Shown: positions 17,243 through 26,123 of the stretch, piece after piece | Layout of the letters: each line of letters opens with the position of its first letter | Position numbering within the stretch: position 1 is the stretch's first letter | Source of the DNA: an uncultured Pelagimonas sp. | GTDB lineage: Bacteria; Pseudomonadota; Alphaproteobacteria; Rhodobacterales; Rhodobacteraceae | Assembly: GCF_947498515.1 (NCBI RefSeq) | Contig: NZ_CANMKO010000003.1 | Span: 452,500-516,499, forward strand | Direction of reading: 5' to 3' | DNA length: 64,000 nt | Program-made: the position numbers and the translations under genes | Notes under the pieces: model-generated | What the model was told of the DNA's origin: nothing | Seen by the model: the letters and a program-made list of their open reading frames with translations, nothing else | The model's database searches: none

Positions 17243-17308
17243 AATGACAAAGTCGGCCAGTCCGACAGGGAGTGAAATGGAAAGGGGCCGCACTGGCCCC
17301 TTTCCTTT
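17243..17308 (+). ncRNA. Second candidate small RNA upstream of the IalB-family gene
   Basis: A putative transcript of about 66 bases starts behind the promoter at 17208-17236. It folds into GTCGG/CCGAC (17252-17256 with 17262-17266) and then a perfect 11-bp stem (17279-17289 with 17295-17305) with a 5-base loop, ending in a short T-rich tail. It contains no reading frame of note. The alternative is an attenuator-type leader of the gene at 17458. Confidence 0.4.
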
Positions 17309-17457
17309 GCCCATTCGAAATTTTGAAATTCAGATACATGTCAAAAACGGGCGGCAAATCGCGCATCTTGCTGCAAGGTCGGGTTTTTCTGGACTGACAC
17401 CGCCGTCTCATCGTGTTAATCGATCCTTCAGAATTGATCGGATTTCAGGGGATTTCC

Positions 17458-18102
17458 ATGAACAAACCGCTTCTCACCATGTCTTTGATTGCAGCCATGG
17501 CTGCAGCACCTGTTTTTGCGCAAAGCGAAGAGCCAGTCCAACCTGTCGCCGACGAAGCGGCTGACGTGGAGGAAGGTGCCGTTATCAAAGCTGACGTTCC
17601 AGAACTGGATATGGGCGAAGACCCAAATGCACCCAAGCCACAACAGTCCGGCCCTACAACATACACTCAAGACGGGTTTGGCGACTGGCAATTACAGTGC
17701 TTGGAAGTGACTGATGGCGACGATGTCTGCCAGATGTACCAGCTGCTCAAAGACTCCGCCGGCAATAGCGTTGCCGAAGTCAACATCTTCAAAATCAAAG
17801 ATGGTGGTCAAGCGGTTGCAGGCGGGACTTTCATCGTGCCGCTCGAAACGCTTTTGCCACAAAAGCTGACTATCACCGTCGATGGCGGCTCAGCGCGTCG
17901 CTACGACTATTCCTTCTGTAGCCAAATCGGCTGCTATGCACGTGTTGGCCTAACTGCCGAAGACATTCAGCGTTACAAAGCCGGTGCAAAAGCGGAAATC
18001 CTTATCGTTCCTGCAGTAGCAGCCAACAAAAAGGTTGTTGTGGAAATGTCCTTGAAAGGCTTCACCGCCGCTTACAAAGCAGCGTCCACCGTCGCCCAGT
18101 AA
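17458..18102 (+). CDS. Invasion-associated locus B (IalB) family protein
   Basis: This 214-residue secreted protein has signal peptide MNKPLLTMSLIAAMAAAPVFA. An acidic Pro-rich segment (about residues 23-60) is followed by the IalB domain. That domain opens FGDWQLQCL and has the conserved pairs VCQMYQL and SFCSQIGCYARVGL; the Cys residues are in the usual positions. IalB proteins are periplasmic or surface proteins of alphaproteobacteria. The name comes from Bartonella invasion work, and the role in free-living marine bacteria is unknown. The start at 17458 follows AGGGG. It is followed by a bidirectional terminator and is monocistronic. Confidence 0.88.
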   Translation: MNKPLLTMSLIAAMAAAPVFAQSEEPVQPVADEAADVEEGAVIKADVPELDMGEDPNAPKPQQSGPTTYTQDGFGDWQLQCLEVTDGDDVCQMYQLLKDSAGNSVAEVNIFKIKDGGQAVAGGTFIVPLETLLPQKLTITVDGGSARRYDYSFCSQIGCYARVGLTAEDIQRYKAGAKAEILIVPAVAANKKVVVEMSLKGFTAAYKAASTVAQ

Positions 18103-18116
18103 GACACCAAGATAAG

Positions 18117-18147
18117 AAGGCGCGCCCATCATAGGGCGCGCCTTTTT
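18117..18147. terminator. Bidirectional terminator between convergent genes
   Basis: AAGGCGCGCCC (18117-18127) pairs with GGGCGCGCCTT across a 6-base loop, with a T-run on the plus strand. It lies between the IalB-family gene and the convergent DUF808 gene. Confidence 0.85.
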
Positions 18148-18170
18148 AGTTGTCTGGTTTTCTTAGTCAG

Positions 18171-19136
18171 TTATTGCGGTTGTTTTTCGCCGCCAAACAG
18201 TTTGCCATAAATCGGTGCTACGATCTTGGTTCCAACAGGGATCAAAACCAAACCAACCAAAAAGCCCAAAACAAAATCAATACCGGCTGTGATCACCCAT
18301 TCGAGGCTTGGGTTTTGCTGCCCATAGGCCACGGCGATATGGTGGATTTGTTCCTCAGGGTAATGCCAACCCATTTCGTGCAGTGAATGCACAATGATCG
18401 ACCCGCCAACCCAAAGCATGGCTGCGGTTCCGATGATTGTCAGGGCTTTGAGAAGCCAAGGCATAAACTGAACGATCGCCCGCCCAAAGGCTCGCGTCGC
18501 GCCAAACCGGCCGTTTTCGTTCAACCACAACCCGACATCATCCATCTTAACGATGATCGCCACAGCGCCATAGACCACGGCGGTGATCAAAACCGCGACA
18601 ACGGCCAATGTCGCCGCCTGCATATAGAAATTGGGCGCTTCGATCGCCGAGAGCGAGATCACCATAATCTCAGCCGATAGAATGAAATCTGTTTTGATCG
18701 CGCCTTTGACCTTTTCCTCTTCGAGGCGTTTGGGGTCTTTGACGTCATGGCTGCCATCGGGTCCGCCGCTATGTTCGTCATGGGGCATCAAGACATGTAC
18801 GATCTTTTCGGCCCCCTCAAAACACAGGTACCCGCCCCCCAAGATCAGCAAGGGCCAGACCATCCAAGGCGCAAAGGCCGCCATCAGCAACACGGCCGGC
18901 ATCAATAGGATCAGCTTATTGATCACCGACCCGCGCGCGATCCGCCAAATGATTGGCAATTCCCGTGCCGGAGCGAACCCCTGCACATATTTTGGCGTGA
19001 CGGCGGCGTCATCAATAATGACCCCCGCGGTTTTCGATCCCGCTTTCATAGCCGCTGCGCTAATATCATCCACCGATGCCGCAGCAACCTTGGCGATGGC
19101 CGACACGTCATCCAACAGAGCCAACAATCCGCTCAT
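18171..19136 (-). CDS. DUF808 family inner-membrane protein (YedI-like)
   Basis: This 321-residue membrane protein opens MSGLLALLDDVSAIAKVAAAS, the highly conserved start of the DUF808 family. It has several membrane segments, for example LILLMPAVLLMAAFAPWMVW and MLWVGGSIIVHSL. A loop with HDEHSGGPDG is rich in possible metal-binding His and Asp residues. The family function is not known. Length is normal for the family (about 300-320). It stands alone, divergent from gap across 294 bp. Confidence 0.85.
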   Translation of the reverse strand: MSGLLALLDDVSAIAKVAAASVDDISAAAMKAGSKTAGVIIDDAAVTPKYVQGFAPARELPIIWRIARGSVINKLILLMPAVLLMAAFAPWMVWPLLILGGGYLCFEGAEKIVHVLMPHDEHSGGPDGSHDVKDPKRLEEEKVKGAIKTDFILSAEIMVISLSAIEAPNFYMQAATLAVVAVLITAVVYGAVAIIVKMDDVGLWLNENGRFGATRAFGRAIVQFMPWLLKALTIIGTAAMLWVGGSIIVHSLHEMGWHYPEEQIHHIAVAYGQQNPSLEWVITAGIDFVLGFLVGLVLIPVGTKIVAPIYGKLFGGEKQPQ

Positions 19137-19264
19137 CTATGTTGTTCCTTTATCCGCAGGATGCATAAGCACCCCCAGGTTCCCGTTCTAGGTAACTCTA
19201 TCTGGAACGCGCCATGGTGTTAACAGGGAAACGATTCTGTCTTTTCCCGAAGGATTGATTTTCC

Positions 19265-19329
19265 GTTAACGCAAACCCTTGCAATTCGTTAGCGCAATCA
19301 AGGTATCAATCGGCAGGTTTACCGCTAAC
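19265..19329. promoter_or_regulatory. Three GTTAGCGCTAAC-like sites upstream of gap
   Basis: The sites are GTTAACGCAAAC (19265-19276), GTTAGCGCAATC (19288-19299) and TTTACCGCTAAC (19318-19329). Each matches GTTAGCGCTAAC at 10 of 12 positions. This palindrome with a central CG is a LacI-family operator type and resembles the motif reported for CceR, the central-carbon regulator of Rhodobacter, which controls gap-type genes. Confidence 0.5.
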
Positions 19330-19430
19330 ATATTGTCAGAAAACACTTTTTACTTGGCCCCTTCGGCGCCCCACCGTATACGCATCGCCAAGGATCACAC
19401 CCAAAGATCACGAGCCAGGAGACCGCATTC

Positions 19431-20435
19431 ATGACCGTTACTGTAGGCATCAACGGATTTGGCCGCATCGGCCGCTGCACCTTGTCCCACATTGCGGAAT
19501 CTGCGCGCAATGATGTTCAAGTCGTCAAGATCAACGCCACCGGCCCTATTGAAACCGCCGCACATCTGCTGCGCTACGACAGTGTCCACGGTCGGTTCCC
19601 CGGCAACATTCAGGTGTCTGGCAACTCGATGGATCTGGGCCGTGGCCCGATCGACGTCATGTCGACCTATAAAATGGAAGAGCTGGATTGGACCGGTTGT
19701 GACGTTGTTCTGGAATGTACCGGCAATTTCAATGACGGTACCAAGGCCAACCAGCATCTAACACAGGGTGCAAAATCGGTTTTGATCTCGGCCCCAGCGA
19801 AAAACGTTCAGCGTACCGTCGTTTACGGTGTGAACCATCGCGACCTCGTCAAGGGTGAGACGATGATTTCCAACGGGTCGTGCACCACCAACTGTCTCGC
19901 GCCTCTGGCCAAAGTTCTGGACGAAGCGATTGGTATCGAAAGCGGGATCATGACCACGATCCACAGCTACACCGGTGACCAACCGACACTGGACCGCCGC
20001 CATGACGACCTCTATCGCGCCCGCGCCGCCGCCATGGCGATGATTCCAACCTCAACCGGTGCTGCCAAGGCGCTTGGCGAAGTTCTTCCGAACCTTAAGG
20101 GCAAGTTGGACGGGTCCGCCGTGCGCGTTCCAACACCGAATGTCTCGGCCGTTGACCTGACCTTCTACGCCAAGAAAGAAGTCACTGTTGCCGATGTGAA
20201 CGAAGTGATGGCCGAAGCCGCCAATGGCCACATGGGCATGGTTCTGGACTACGATCCAGAAAAGAAGGTTTCCATCGACTTCAACCACACAACAGCCAGC
20301 TCGATTTTTGCACCTGATCAGACCAAGGTCACCGGCGGCCGCTTGGTCCGCGTTTTGGCATGGTATGACAATGAATGGGGTTTCTCGGCACGTATGGCCG
20401 ATGTTGCCGCTGCAATGGGCCGCTTGCTTCACTAA
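19431..20435 (+). CDS. gap: Glyceraldehyde-3-phosphate dehydrogenase, type I
   Basis: This 334-residue enzyme interconverts glyceraldehyde 3-phosphate and 1,3-bisphosphoglycerate with NAD(P). The NAD-binding start VGINGFGRIGR, the active-site SNGSCTTNCLAPL with the catalytic Cys near residue 152, the catalytic His in TIHSYTGDQ, and the C-terminal WYDNEWGFSARM are all intact. GCCAGGAGACCG precedes the ATG. The gene is monocistronic, with a terminator 22 bp after the stop. The upstream region carries three putative LacI-family operators, so control by carbon-source signals is likely. Confidence 0.97.
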   Translation: MTVTVGINGFGRIGRCTLSHIAESARNDVQVVKINATGPIETAAHLLRYDSVHGRFPGNIQVSGNSMDLGRGPIDVMSTYKMEELDWTGCDVVLECTGNFNDGTKANQHLTQGAKSVLISAPAKNVQRTVVYGVNHRDLVKGETMISNGSCTTNCLAPLAKVLDEAIGIESGIMTTIHSYTGDQPTLDRRHDDLYRARAAAMAMIPTSTGAAKALGEVLPNLKGKLDGSAVRVPTPNVSAVDLTFYAKKEVTVADVNEVMAEAANGHMGMVLDYDPEKKVSIDFNHTTASSIFAPDQTKVTGGRLVRVLAWYDNEWGFSARMADVAAAMGRLLH

Positions 20436-20457
20436 ATCTGGAAACCAGACCCAATAG

Positions 20458-20484
20458 AAAAGCCCCGGAAAACCGGGGCTTTTT
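20458..20484 (+). terminator. Terminator of gap
   Basis: The stem AAAGCCCCGG with CCGGGGCTTT has a four-base loop and a T-run. It may also serve the convergent gene that ends at 20517. Confidence 0.9.
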
Positions 20485-20516
20485 ACGTTTAGACATCAAA
20501 TCCGAGGTAAATCAGC

Positions 20517-21341
20517 CTATTTGAATTGTAGATTGATCGCCGCATAAAGCTGAAACTCGGCCTGACCATCGCCGCGGCTTGCCAGGGACCATTGTGGTTC
20601 TAAGAAGAAGTTGGCCGTTGTGTTGTTGAATTTGTGGACCTTGCCGATCCGGAGGCCAAACGGAATATTGTAATTGTCCGAGTTGAAATCGTAGGTCCAA
20701 ATTGGCGCGCCGCCCGTGTACCAGCCATCTTTGATTTGATAGAACCAAAACGGTTGGAATGCGCCGAAACTGGCGTTGTCCCGCCCCTTGGGTGCGCCGC
20801 CAACCCCGGCCCGATATGTCAAAAGGTACCCATATTGGAACTTGGCTGACGTGCCGTTGAAGTAAACATTCGCCAAACCAAGTTGCCACTGGTCACCGCC
20901 CAGCCGACTATCGGATGCCGTCGGCGCGACAACCTGCGGCCCGATACCAAAGCTAACGCCGGGTTTGGTGTCAAACTGATAGGCCATAAAGAGATCGACA
21001 TCACCCATCCCGCTGACGGAGCTCCCACCGCCACCAACAGGCATCCTGTTGAACGGCAAAGACGCGCGCAAGAGCCAATTGGTATCACCAAGACTTAGCG
21101 GCTTCGCGTAGCGAAGGACAAATTGGTTACCATCGGCATCGTCAGGCAACCCTGTGAAACCATTGAAATAATAGTTTTGAAGGTTAAAAGCAGTCACATT
21201 GGCCAGCGGGTTGTTAGCATCGGCCTTGGAACTGTCTTGAGCCGCCACAGGAGCCGCGCACATCAGTCCAACTATCGCCGCGCCGCATAGCGCTTTTAGC
21301 TTTGCCAAACGGACTTTGTTTTTTTGCAATATACTGACCAT
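20517..21341 (-). CDS. Outer-membrane beta-barrel protein, function unknown
   Basis: This 274-residue secreted protein has signal peptide core KALCGAAIVGLMCAAPVAAQ. The rest alternates aromatic and polar residues as in outer-membrane strands (for example FLEPQWSLASRGDGQAEFQL) and ends in NLQFK, close to the Phe-terminal sorting signal of barrel proteins. Segments such as WLLRASLPFNRMPVGGGGSS and GDVDLFMAYQFDTKPG resemble the transporter-like barrel families found in proteobacteria. The start at 21341 follows GGGAGAG. No partner gene is adjacent, so no substrate can be proposed. Confidence 0.75.
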   Translation of the reverse strand: MVSILQKNKVRLAKLKALCGAAIVGLMCAAPVAAQDSSKADANNPLANVTAFNLQNYYFNGFTGLPDDADGNQFVLRYAKPLSLGDTNWLLRASLPFNRMPVGGGGSSVSGMGDVDLFMAYQFDTKPGVSFGIGPQVVAPTASDSRLGGDQWQLGLANVYFNGTSAKFQYGYLLTYRAGVGGAPKGRDNASFGAFQPFWFYQIKDGWYTGGAPIWTYDFNSDNYNIPFGLRIGKVHKFNNTTANFFLEPQWSLASRGDGQAEFQLYAAINLQFK

Positions 21342-21693
21342 GTTCAGCTCTCCCGAAAACAAGTTTTAGCTCTTGAGACACACGCCGAAACGCGCGCGCC
21401 CATTGCTTTCTCAATCGCTGCTTTCGTGAAACAATTCGTTAACGAGGATTGTCCCAGCAAGCGCTTTTTGGAAGCTGCCTTTTGTCAACCATGCCACCCA
21501 GTGTGCATGAAAGCCAGCGGATTTCAGCCAAATCGGCAATCTCGAACAAGTATTGGGTGTTTTGGCGAGGTTAACGTCGATGTTTTGAACGACGTCCAAA
21601 ACGAACCAAGCCACTGAGAAATGGGTGGTGGAGAGACTTGCGGAACACCAAATCAATCCGAAGATACAAAGATCACATTTGGGACGATGAATC
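21342..21693. other. Intergenic stretch of about 350 bp, no gene seen
   Basis: Short open frames here have no ribosome-binding site, unusual amino-acid composition and no recognisable family. It presumably holds the promoter of the barrel protein gene and the 3' region of dctD. Confidence 0.5.
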
Positions 21694-21726
21694 AAAAAGG
21701 AGCCAGCACATATGTACCAGCTCCTA
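21694..21726 (-). terminator. Terminator of dctD
   Basis: AGGAGC and GCTCCT (21698-21703 and 21720-21725) enclose further pairing across ACATATGT. On the minus strand the hairpin is followed by TTTTT. Confidence 0.65.
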
Positions 21727-21785
21727 TAATTCAAAACGTTAGGTTGGACCCGACTCAGATTTCTAAAAGAGCGGGTCCAAAACCG

Positions 21786-23120
21786 TCACAGATAGTCAGC
21801 CCGTTGCAACCCATACTTGGCCATTTTCTCGTTCAAAGTCCGGCGTGGCAGGCAGAGTTCTTCCATGACGGACGCAATCGACCCCTTGTGGCGGCGCATG
21901 GTGTTGTCGATCAACATCCGTTCAAATGCCTCGACATATTCCTTGAGAGGTTTGCCTTCGGTCGTCATCACCGGCTGCATTTGATCGTGATCGCTCATCA
22001 AAAGCGATGCAATGGTCCCCTGCCCGCGCCGCGCTTGTAACACCGCGCGTTCGGCCAGATTGATCAGTTGGCGCACATTGCCGGGCCACGGCGCTTGCAA
22101 CAATTGCGCCGCTTCTTGCGCCGACACTTTCGGTGCATCACAGCCGTACTCCTCGGAAAACTGTTCAGATAGGCGCGTGAACAACGTCAAGATATCTTCG
22201 CCGCGCGACCGCAGCGGTGGGACAACAATTTTCAAGGCCGCCAAGCGGTAATAAAGATCAGATCGCAACGCACTTTCACAGGTGCGCCCTTCGTCCTGAA
22301 GGTTGCAAATCGCCACGATTCGAGTCTCAGGAGGGTTGCCTTGGTCGTTGATAACACTCAACAAACGCGCCTGCGCCGCGTCGGAAAGTGCTTCGATATC
22401 TTCTAGAACCAAAGTGCCGCCACGGGCTTCTTCGATTGCTGGCAAACGCGTGTCATCCGGTTGCATCGGACCAAACAGTCGCTGCATCAACGCGTCTTCG
22501 TCATGGGCCCCGCAAGAGATCAGCACAAACTTTTTGCCCGCCCGGGCGCCAACCGAATGCAACGCATGTGCTACCAGTGTTTTGCCAGTCCCTGTTTCCC
22601 CTTCGATCAAGACATGGCCATCGGCCTGACCCAAATCCAAGATATCTTCGCGCAAGCGTTCCATCACCGGGCTGGCCCCGATCAGCTTGCTCATGATCTG
22701 ACCACCATCCGACAGCTCGCGCCGCAAGGCGCGGGTGTCCAAGGTCAAACGGCGGGCATTGGTGGCCTTTTTGGCCAGCTCAGACATGCGATCCGGATTG
22801 AACGGTTTCTCAAGGAAATCAAAGGCCCCAATACGCATGGCCTCAACCGCAATTGGAACATCGCCATGGCCGGTGATCATAATAACCGGCAGCGAGCTGT
22901 CCGATCCCATCAGCTTTTTCAAAAGCTGGATACCGTCCATGCCGGGCATCTTGATGTCTGAAATGACAATCCCCGGGTATTCCGGCCCAAGCGTACCAAG
23001 CGCCTCTTCGGCCGAGGCAAAGGTCTCGGTGTCGTAACCGGAGAGCGCCAACCACTGGCTGATCGATTGCCGCATATCCTGTTCGTCATCGACGATGGCG
23101 ATCTTCATTGCGTTTGCCAT
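21786..23120 (-). CDS. dctD: DctD-like response regulator lacking the GAFTGA loop
   Basis: This 444-residue regulator has a receiver domain (phosphoacceptor Asp55, Lys105 in LEKPF), an AAA+ domain (Walker A GETGTGKT at 174-181, Walker B-like GGTLVLEDIE at 234-243) and a Fis-type helix-turn-helix (KGSIASVMEELCLPRRTLNE). It pairs with the kinase DctB, 7 bp upstream. DctBD controls C4-dicarboxylate uptake in relatives. The L1 loop that should carry GAFTGA is missing: the chain runs from RLFGPMQPDD straight to TRLPAIEEARGGTL. Without that loop sigma-54 contact is not expected, as in Rhodobacter capsulatus NtrC. No dicarboxylate transporter gene is adjacent. Confidence 0.88.
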   Translation of the reverse strand: MANAMKIAIVDDEQDMRQSISQWLALSGYDTETFASAEEALGTLGPEYPGIVISDIKMPGMDGIQLLKKLMGSDSSLPVIMITGHGDVPIAVEAMRIGAFDFLEKPFNPDRMSELAKKATNARRLTLDTRALRRELSDGGQIMSKLIGASPVMERLREDILDLGQADGHVLIEGETGTGKTLVAHALHSVGARAGKKFVLISCGAHDEDALMQRLFGPMQPDDTRLPAIEEARGGTLVLEDIEALSDAAQARLLSVINDQGNPPETRIVAICNLQDEGRTCESALRSDLYYRLAALKIVVPPLRSRGEDILTLFTRLSEQFSEEYGCDAPKVSAQEAAQLLQAPWPGNVRQLINLAERAVLQARRGQGTIASLLMSDHDQMQPVMTTEGKPLKEYVEAFERMLIDNTMRRHKGSIASVMEELCLPRRTLNEKMAKYGLQRADYL

Positions 23121-23127
23121 GTTACCC

Positions 23128-24894
23128 TTACTCCGCTGCCTGCGTGTTTTCGTTTAAAATCGGAAGCTGCATCTCAAACACTGCGCCGCCGTTTTCACCA
23201 TTGCGGGCGGTCAAACGACCCCCGAGTTCCGATACAATACCGGATGAAATTGCCAGACCGAGGCCAACGCCGTCACCCGGCTGTTTGGTTGTGTAGAACG
23301 GCTCAAACAGCGCATCCAAATCCTCAATCCCATGTCCATTGTCGCGCACGCTTAACGTCGCTGTTTCCCCAGAGGCCAAAATGATTTCCACTTGCGGGTC
23401 ATCTACTGATTTGGTGGCGTCGAGCGCATTGCGCAAGAGGTTGACCAAAACCTGTTCGATGCGCATACGATCCCCCATAACCAAAACCGGCTCATCGGGG
23501 AGGATACGCGAAATCCGTACTCGACGCACCTTGAGCTGCGGTTCCATCATCGACATCGCGCTCCCCAAGGCTGCACCCATGTCAACGGGGCTAAAGGTTT
23601 CCTGACCTTTGCGGGCATAGGATTTCAGCTGTTTGGTGATCGCGCCCATCCGTTCAATCAAATCATCGATCCGATGAAACGCGCTTAGGGCTTCGTCTGG
23701 TCGGTTGCGCCGCAGCAAAAGCCGCGCGCCAGCCAGATAGGTTTTCATCGCCGCAAGCGGTTGGTTAAGCTCATGGCTCACCGCCGCAGACATCTCGCCT
23801 AGCGCGGCAAGTTTTGAGCTTTGCGCCAGAGATTGTTCGGCTACGGCTAGGTTTTTCTGAACCTTTTCGCGTTCGGAAATCTCACGCTGTAACCGCGCAT
23901 TCAACGCCCGCAGTTCCGCAGATTCACGTTGGAAAAGCGCCATACGAACGGCCGTTCTACGCGACAGCGCATAAAACACCAAGGCCGCCAAAATCGCAAA
24001 CCCCATGATTTCTATCGCCAAAAACGCGTTCACACGTTCACGTACCGAGGCGTAGGTCGTAAAGGTCGTCAAGGTCCAGCCGCGAAATGGAATCCGACCA
24101 TCAACCCGCATCACGGCTTCGCCCTTGAGATAGACATCCGCGTCTTTGGCTGTCCAATCGGTTGTGGCTTGAATAGCGCGTTCAATGGCGCTGTCGGGGG
24201 GTTGGCGTTCAAGCGCCGCATCCGGGGTCAAGCCACGCCAGCGCGGTTCCGTCGCCAACACGATGACGCTTTCGGAATTGGTGACAAAGACCGCATCCGA
24301 AATCCCAGCCCAGGCCCGTTCGAACTTGGCCAAGTCGACCTCGACCATGATGACACCGATGGTTTCACTGCCGCTTTCGACCTGACGAGAATAGGTAAAT
24401 CGATAGCCGCCAGCCTCACGTTCGGTTGTGGTAAACACAGTGGCGTTGGACCGGATCGCATTGACAAAATAGCCATCCTGACGATGGTTTTCGCCCAAGC
24501 GGCTGCGATCCGTGGCGGCAACGGTGCGGCCATCGCGATCTAGCAACATCAAGGAGGCCGCGCCAATTTCATCAACGAATGAAATCAATCGTTGCGAGCT
24601 TTGGGTGTATTCGCCTGAGTTCAAAGCCCCGATCAACGCCGGGTCGCGGGCCAAGAGCTGGGGCACAATCGCGTTTCGACGCAGCTCTGAAATCAGGTTC
24701 CCTGAGTATAGCGCCAAGCGCAATTCAGCCCGGTTTTGCGTCGTTTCGGTAAAACGTTGGGTCAGTAAACGGTTGGTAAAATACACCGTGCCGACGGCCA
24801 CCACCACAAGCACCAACAACGCCCACCGGACCCGCCCCGATAACGGGCCAGACCGACGGGGGCCGGATGTTTGGGTGGGTGACGTCTCTGACAT
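23128..24894 (-). CDS. dctB: DctB-like sensor histidine kinase
   Basis: This membrane histidine kinase has about 588 residues. A first membrane helix (ALLVLVVVAVGTVYF) is followed by a periplasmic double-Cache-type sensor of about 250 residues. The second helix (FLAIEIMGFAILAALVFYAL) leads into a coiled coil. The dimerisation domain has the phospho-acceptor His in AAVSHELNQPLAAMKTYLAG. The ATPase domain has N-box NLLRNALDA, G1 DNGHGI and G2 GDGVGLGLAIS. The AVSHELNQPL motif is typical of DctB. The ATG at 24894 is chosen (MSETSPTQTSG); a TTG start 12 codons earlier is possible. It is cotranscribed with dctD. Confidence 0.9.
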   Translation of the reverse strand: MSETSPTQTSGPRRSGPLSGRVRWALLVLVVVAVGTVYFTNRLLTQRFTETTQNRAELRLALYSGNLISELRRNAIVPQLLARDPALIGALNSGEYTQSSQRLISFVDEIGAASLMLLDRDGRTVAATDRSRLGENHRQDGYFVNAIRSNATVFTTTEREAGGYRFTYSRQVESGSETIGVIMVEVDLAKFERAWAGISDAVFVTNSESVIVLATEPRWRGLTPDAALERQPPDSAIERAIQATTDWTAKDADVYLKGEAVMRVDGRIPFRGWTLTTFTTYASVRERVNAFLAIEIMGFAILAALVFYALSRRTAVRMALFQRESAELRALNARLQREISEREKVQKNLAVAEQSLAQSSKLAALGEMSAAVSHELNQPLAAMKTYLAGARLLLRRNRPDEALSAFHRIDDLIERMGAITKQLKSYARKGQETFSPVDMGAALGSAMSMMEPQLKVRRVRISRILPDEPVLVMGDRMRIEQVLVNLLRNALDATKSVDDPQVEIILASGETATLSVRDNGHGIEDLDALFEPFYTTKQPGDGVGLGLAISSGIVSELGGRLTARNGENGGAVFEMQLPILNENTQAAE

Positions 24895-24940
24895 ATCAGG
24901 CAGGATACGCGCGCCCTGCCCCGGCCTCAAGCCATCGCGG

Positions 24941-25606
24941 TTAAGCGGTGGCGAGCAAAGAGGTCAAATTGGCGAAAAGACGCGCACCATCTTGGTTGCC
25001 ATGAGCGGCTTCTGACGCACGTTCGGGGTGAGGCATCATACCAAGCACACGCTTGTTGGATGACACAATACCGGCAATGTCGCGGGCCGACCCGTTGGGG
25101 TTATCCGTATACCGGAAGGCCACACGACCGTCGCCTTCGAGCATATCCAAAGTTGCGTCATCCGCGTGGTAGTTGCCATCGTGATGCGCAATCGGCAGCG
25201 CGATTTCTTCGCCCTTGTCATAGCCTTGGGTGAACACGCTTTGGCCATCAACGCGCAGGCCAACCGTGCGACAGATGTATTTGAGTTCAGAATTGCGCAA
25301 CAACGCGCCGGGCAACAACCCGGTTTCGGTCAAGACCTGAAAGCCGTTGCACACCCCAAGGACATAGCCGCCCTTGTCAGCAAAGCTTTTGACATCACGT
25401 ACAATCGGCGCATTCGCCGCGATCGCACCGCACCGCAGGTAATCACCAAAAGAGAAGCCGCCCGGTACGCCGACCATATCGATGCCCGATGGCAATGCGG
25501 TCTCTTTGTGCCAAACCATCTCGACTTCGAAACCGGCTTGTTCAAAGGCAACGGCCATATCGCGGTCGCAGTTGGATCCGGGAAAGACAATGACGGCGGC
25601 TTTCAT
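24941..25606 (-). CDS. purQ: Phosphoribosylformylglycinamidine synthase, glutaminase subunit PurQ
   Basis: This 221-residue class I glutamine amidotransferase subunit of FGAM synthase supplies ammonia from glutamine. The start [16 protein letters not shown] is family-typical. The nucleophile Cys lies in [11 protein letters not shown], and the catalytic His/Glu are in [17 protein letters not shown] precedes the ATG. It works with PurS, encoded upstream on the same strand (25765-25995), and a separate PurL not in this window. The gap to purS is 158 bp and contains a strong hairpin (25714-25737), so partial uncoupling is possible. Confidence 0.97.
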   Translation of the reverse strand: MKAAVIVFPGSNCDRDMAVAFEQAGFEVEMVWHKETALPSGIDMVGVPGGFSFGDYLRCGAIAANAPIVRDVKSFADKGGYVLGVCNGFQVLTETGLLPGALLRNSELKYICRTVGLRVDGQSVFTQGYDKGEEIALPIAHHDGNYHADDATLDMLEGDGRVAFRYTDNPNGSARDIAGIVSSNKRVLGMMPHPERASEAAHGNQDGARLFANLTSLLATA

Positions 25607-25713
25607 GGGCTGGCTCCTGTCGAAATTTGAATCGAGAATTAGGTCGGAATTCTGTGGCCCCGCCCCTTCCCTCATGTTGGGATTGGATCAAGGGTGTGTT
25701 GGGGTGGTGGACA

Positions 25714-25737
25714 TTCGGGCGCAAACTCGCGCCCGAA
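25714..25737 (-). other. Strong hairpin between purS and purQ
   Basis: TTCGGGCGC (25714-25722) pairs perfectly with GCGCCCGAA (25729-25737) across a 6-base loop, with no T-run on either side. It may stabilise or separate the purS and purQ messages. The flanks also carry two copies of ATTGGATCAA. Confidence 0.45.
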
Positions 25738-25764
25738 CGGATATTGGATTGGATCAATACGCGT

Positions 25765-25995
25765 TTAAAGCTGCTCGATCCGATAGCTTTCGATCACAGT
25801 ATTGGCGAGCAGCTTTTCGCACATCTCACCAATTGTGGCCTCGGTGGTGCCGTCTGCCAGCTCCATCTCGATCACTTTGCCCTGACGGACCGAAGATACA
25901 CCTTCGAACCCCAAAGCCCCCAGCGCGTGGCGCACGGCCTCACCCTGTGGATCAAGAACACCTTGCTTGAGCATCACATGCACCCGAACCTTCAT
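25765..25995 (-). CDS. purS: Phosphoribosylformylglycinamidine synthase subunit PurS
   Basis: This 76-residue small subunit bridges PurQ and PurL in the FGAM synthase complex. The protein MKVRVHVMLKQGVLDPQGEA and the VRQGKVIEMEL core are typical. AGGAGGACGGTC precedes the ATG. Its promoter should lie in 25996-26123, since a terminator for the upstream protease gene stands at 26124-26158. Confidence 0.95.
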   Translation of the reverse strand: MKVRVHVMLKQGVLDPQGEAVRHALGALGFEGVSSVRQGKVIEMELADGTTEATIGEMCEKLLANTVIESYRIEQL

Positions 25996-26123
25996 GACCG
26001 TCCTCCTGATTGACGTCTGAAACAGTTGTAGCCGTTTGGCTGCGGAGGAACCCGATTGCGCCGGAAAATGCAAGCCCTAGCACTGCGGTTCTTGGGGATT
26101 TCCTGCAAAAACCCGTCCAAAAA

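Noticed and set aside
21411..21734. A 107-codon minus-strand frame after the barrel-protein gene
   Set aside because: Trp/Cys/Ser-rich composition, no ribosome-binding site, and it overlaps the dctD terminator.
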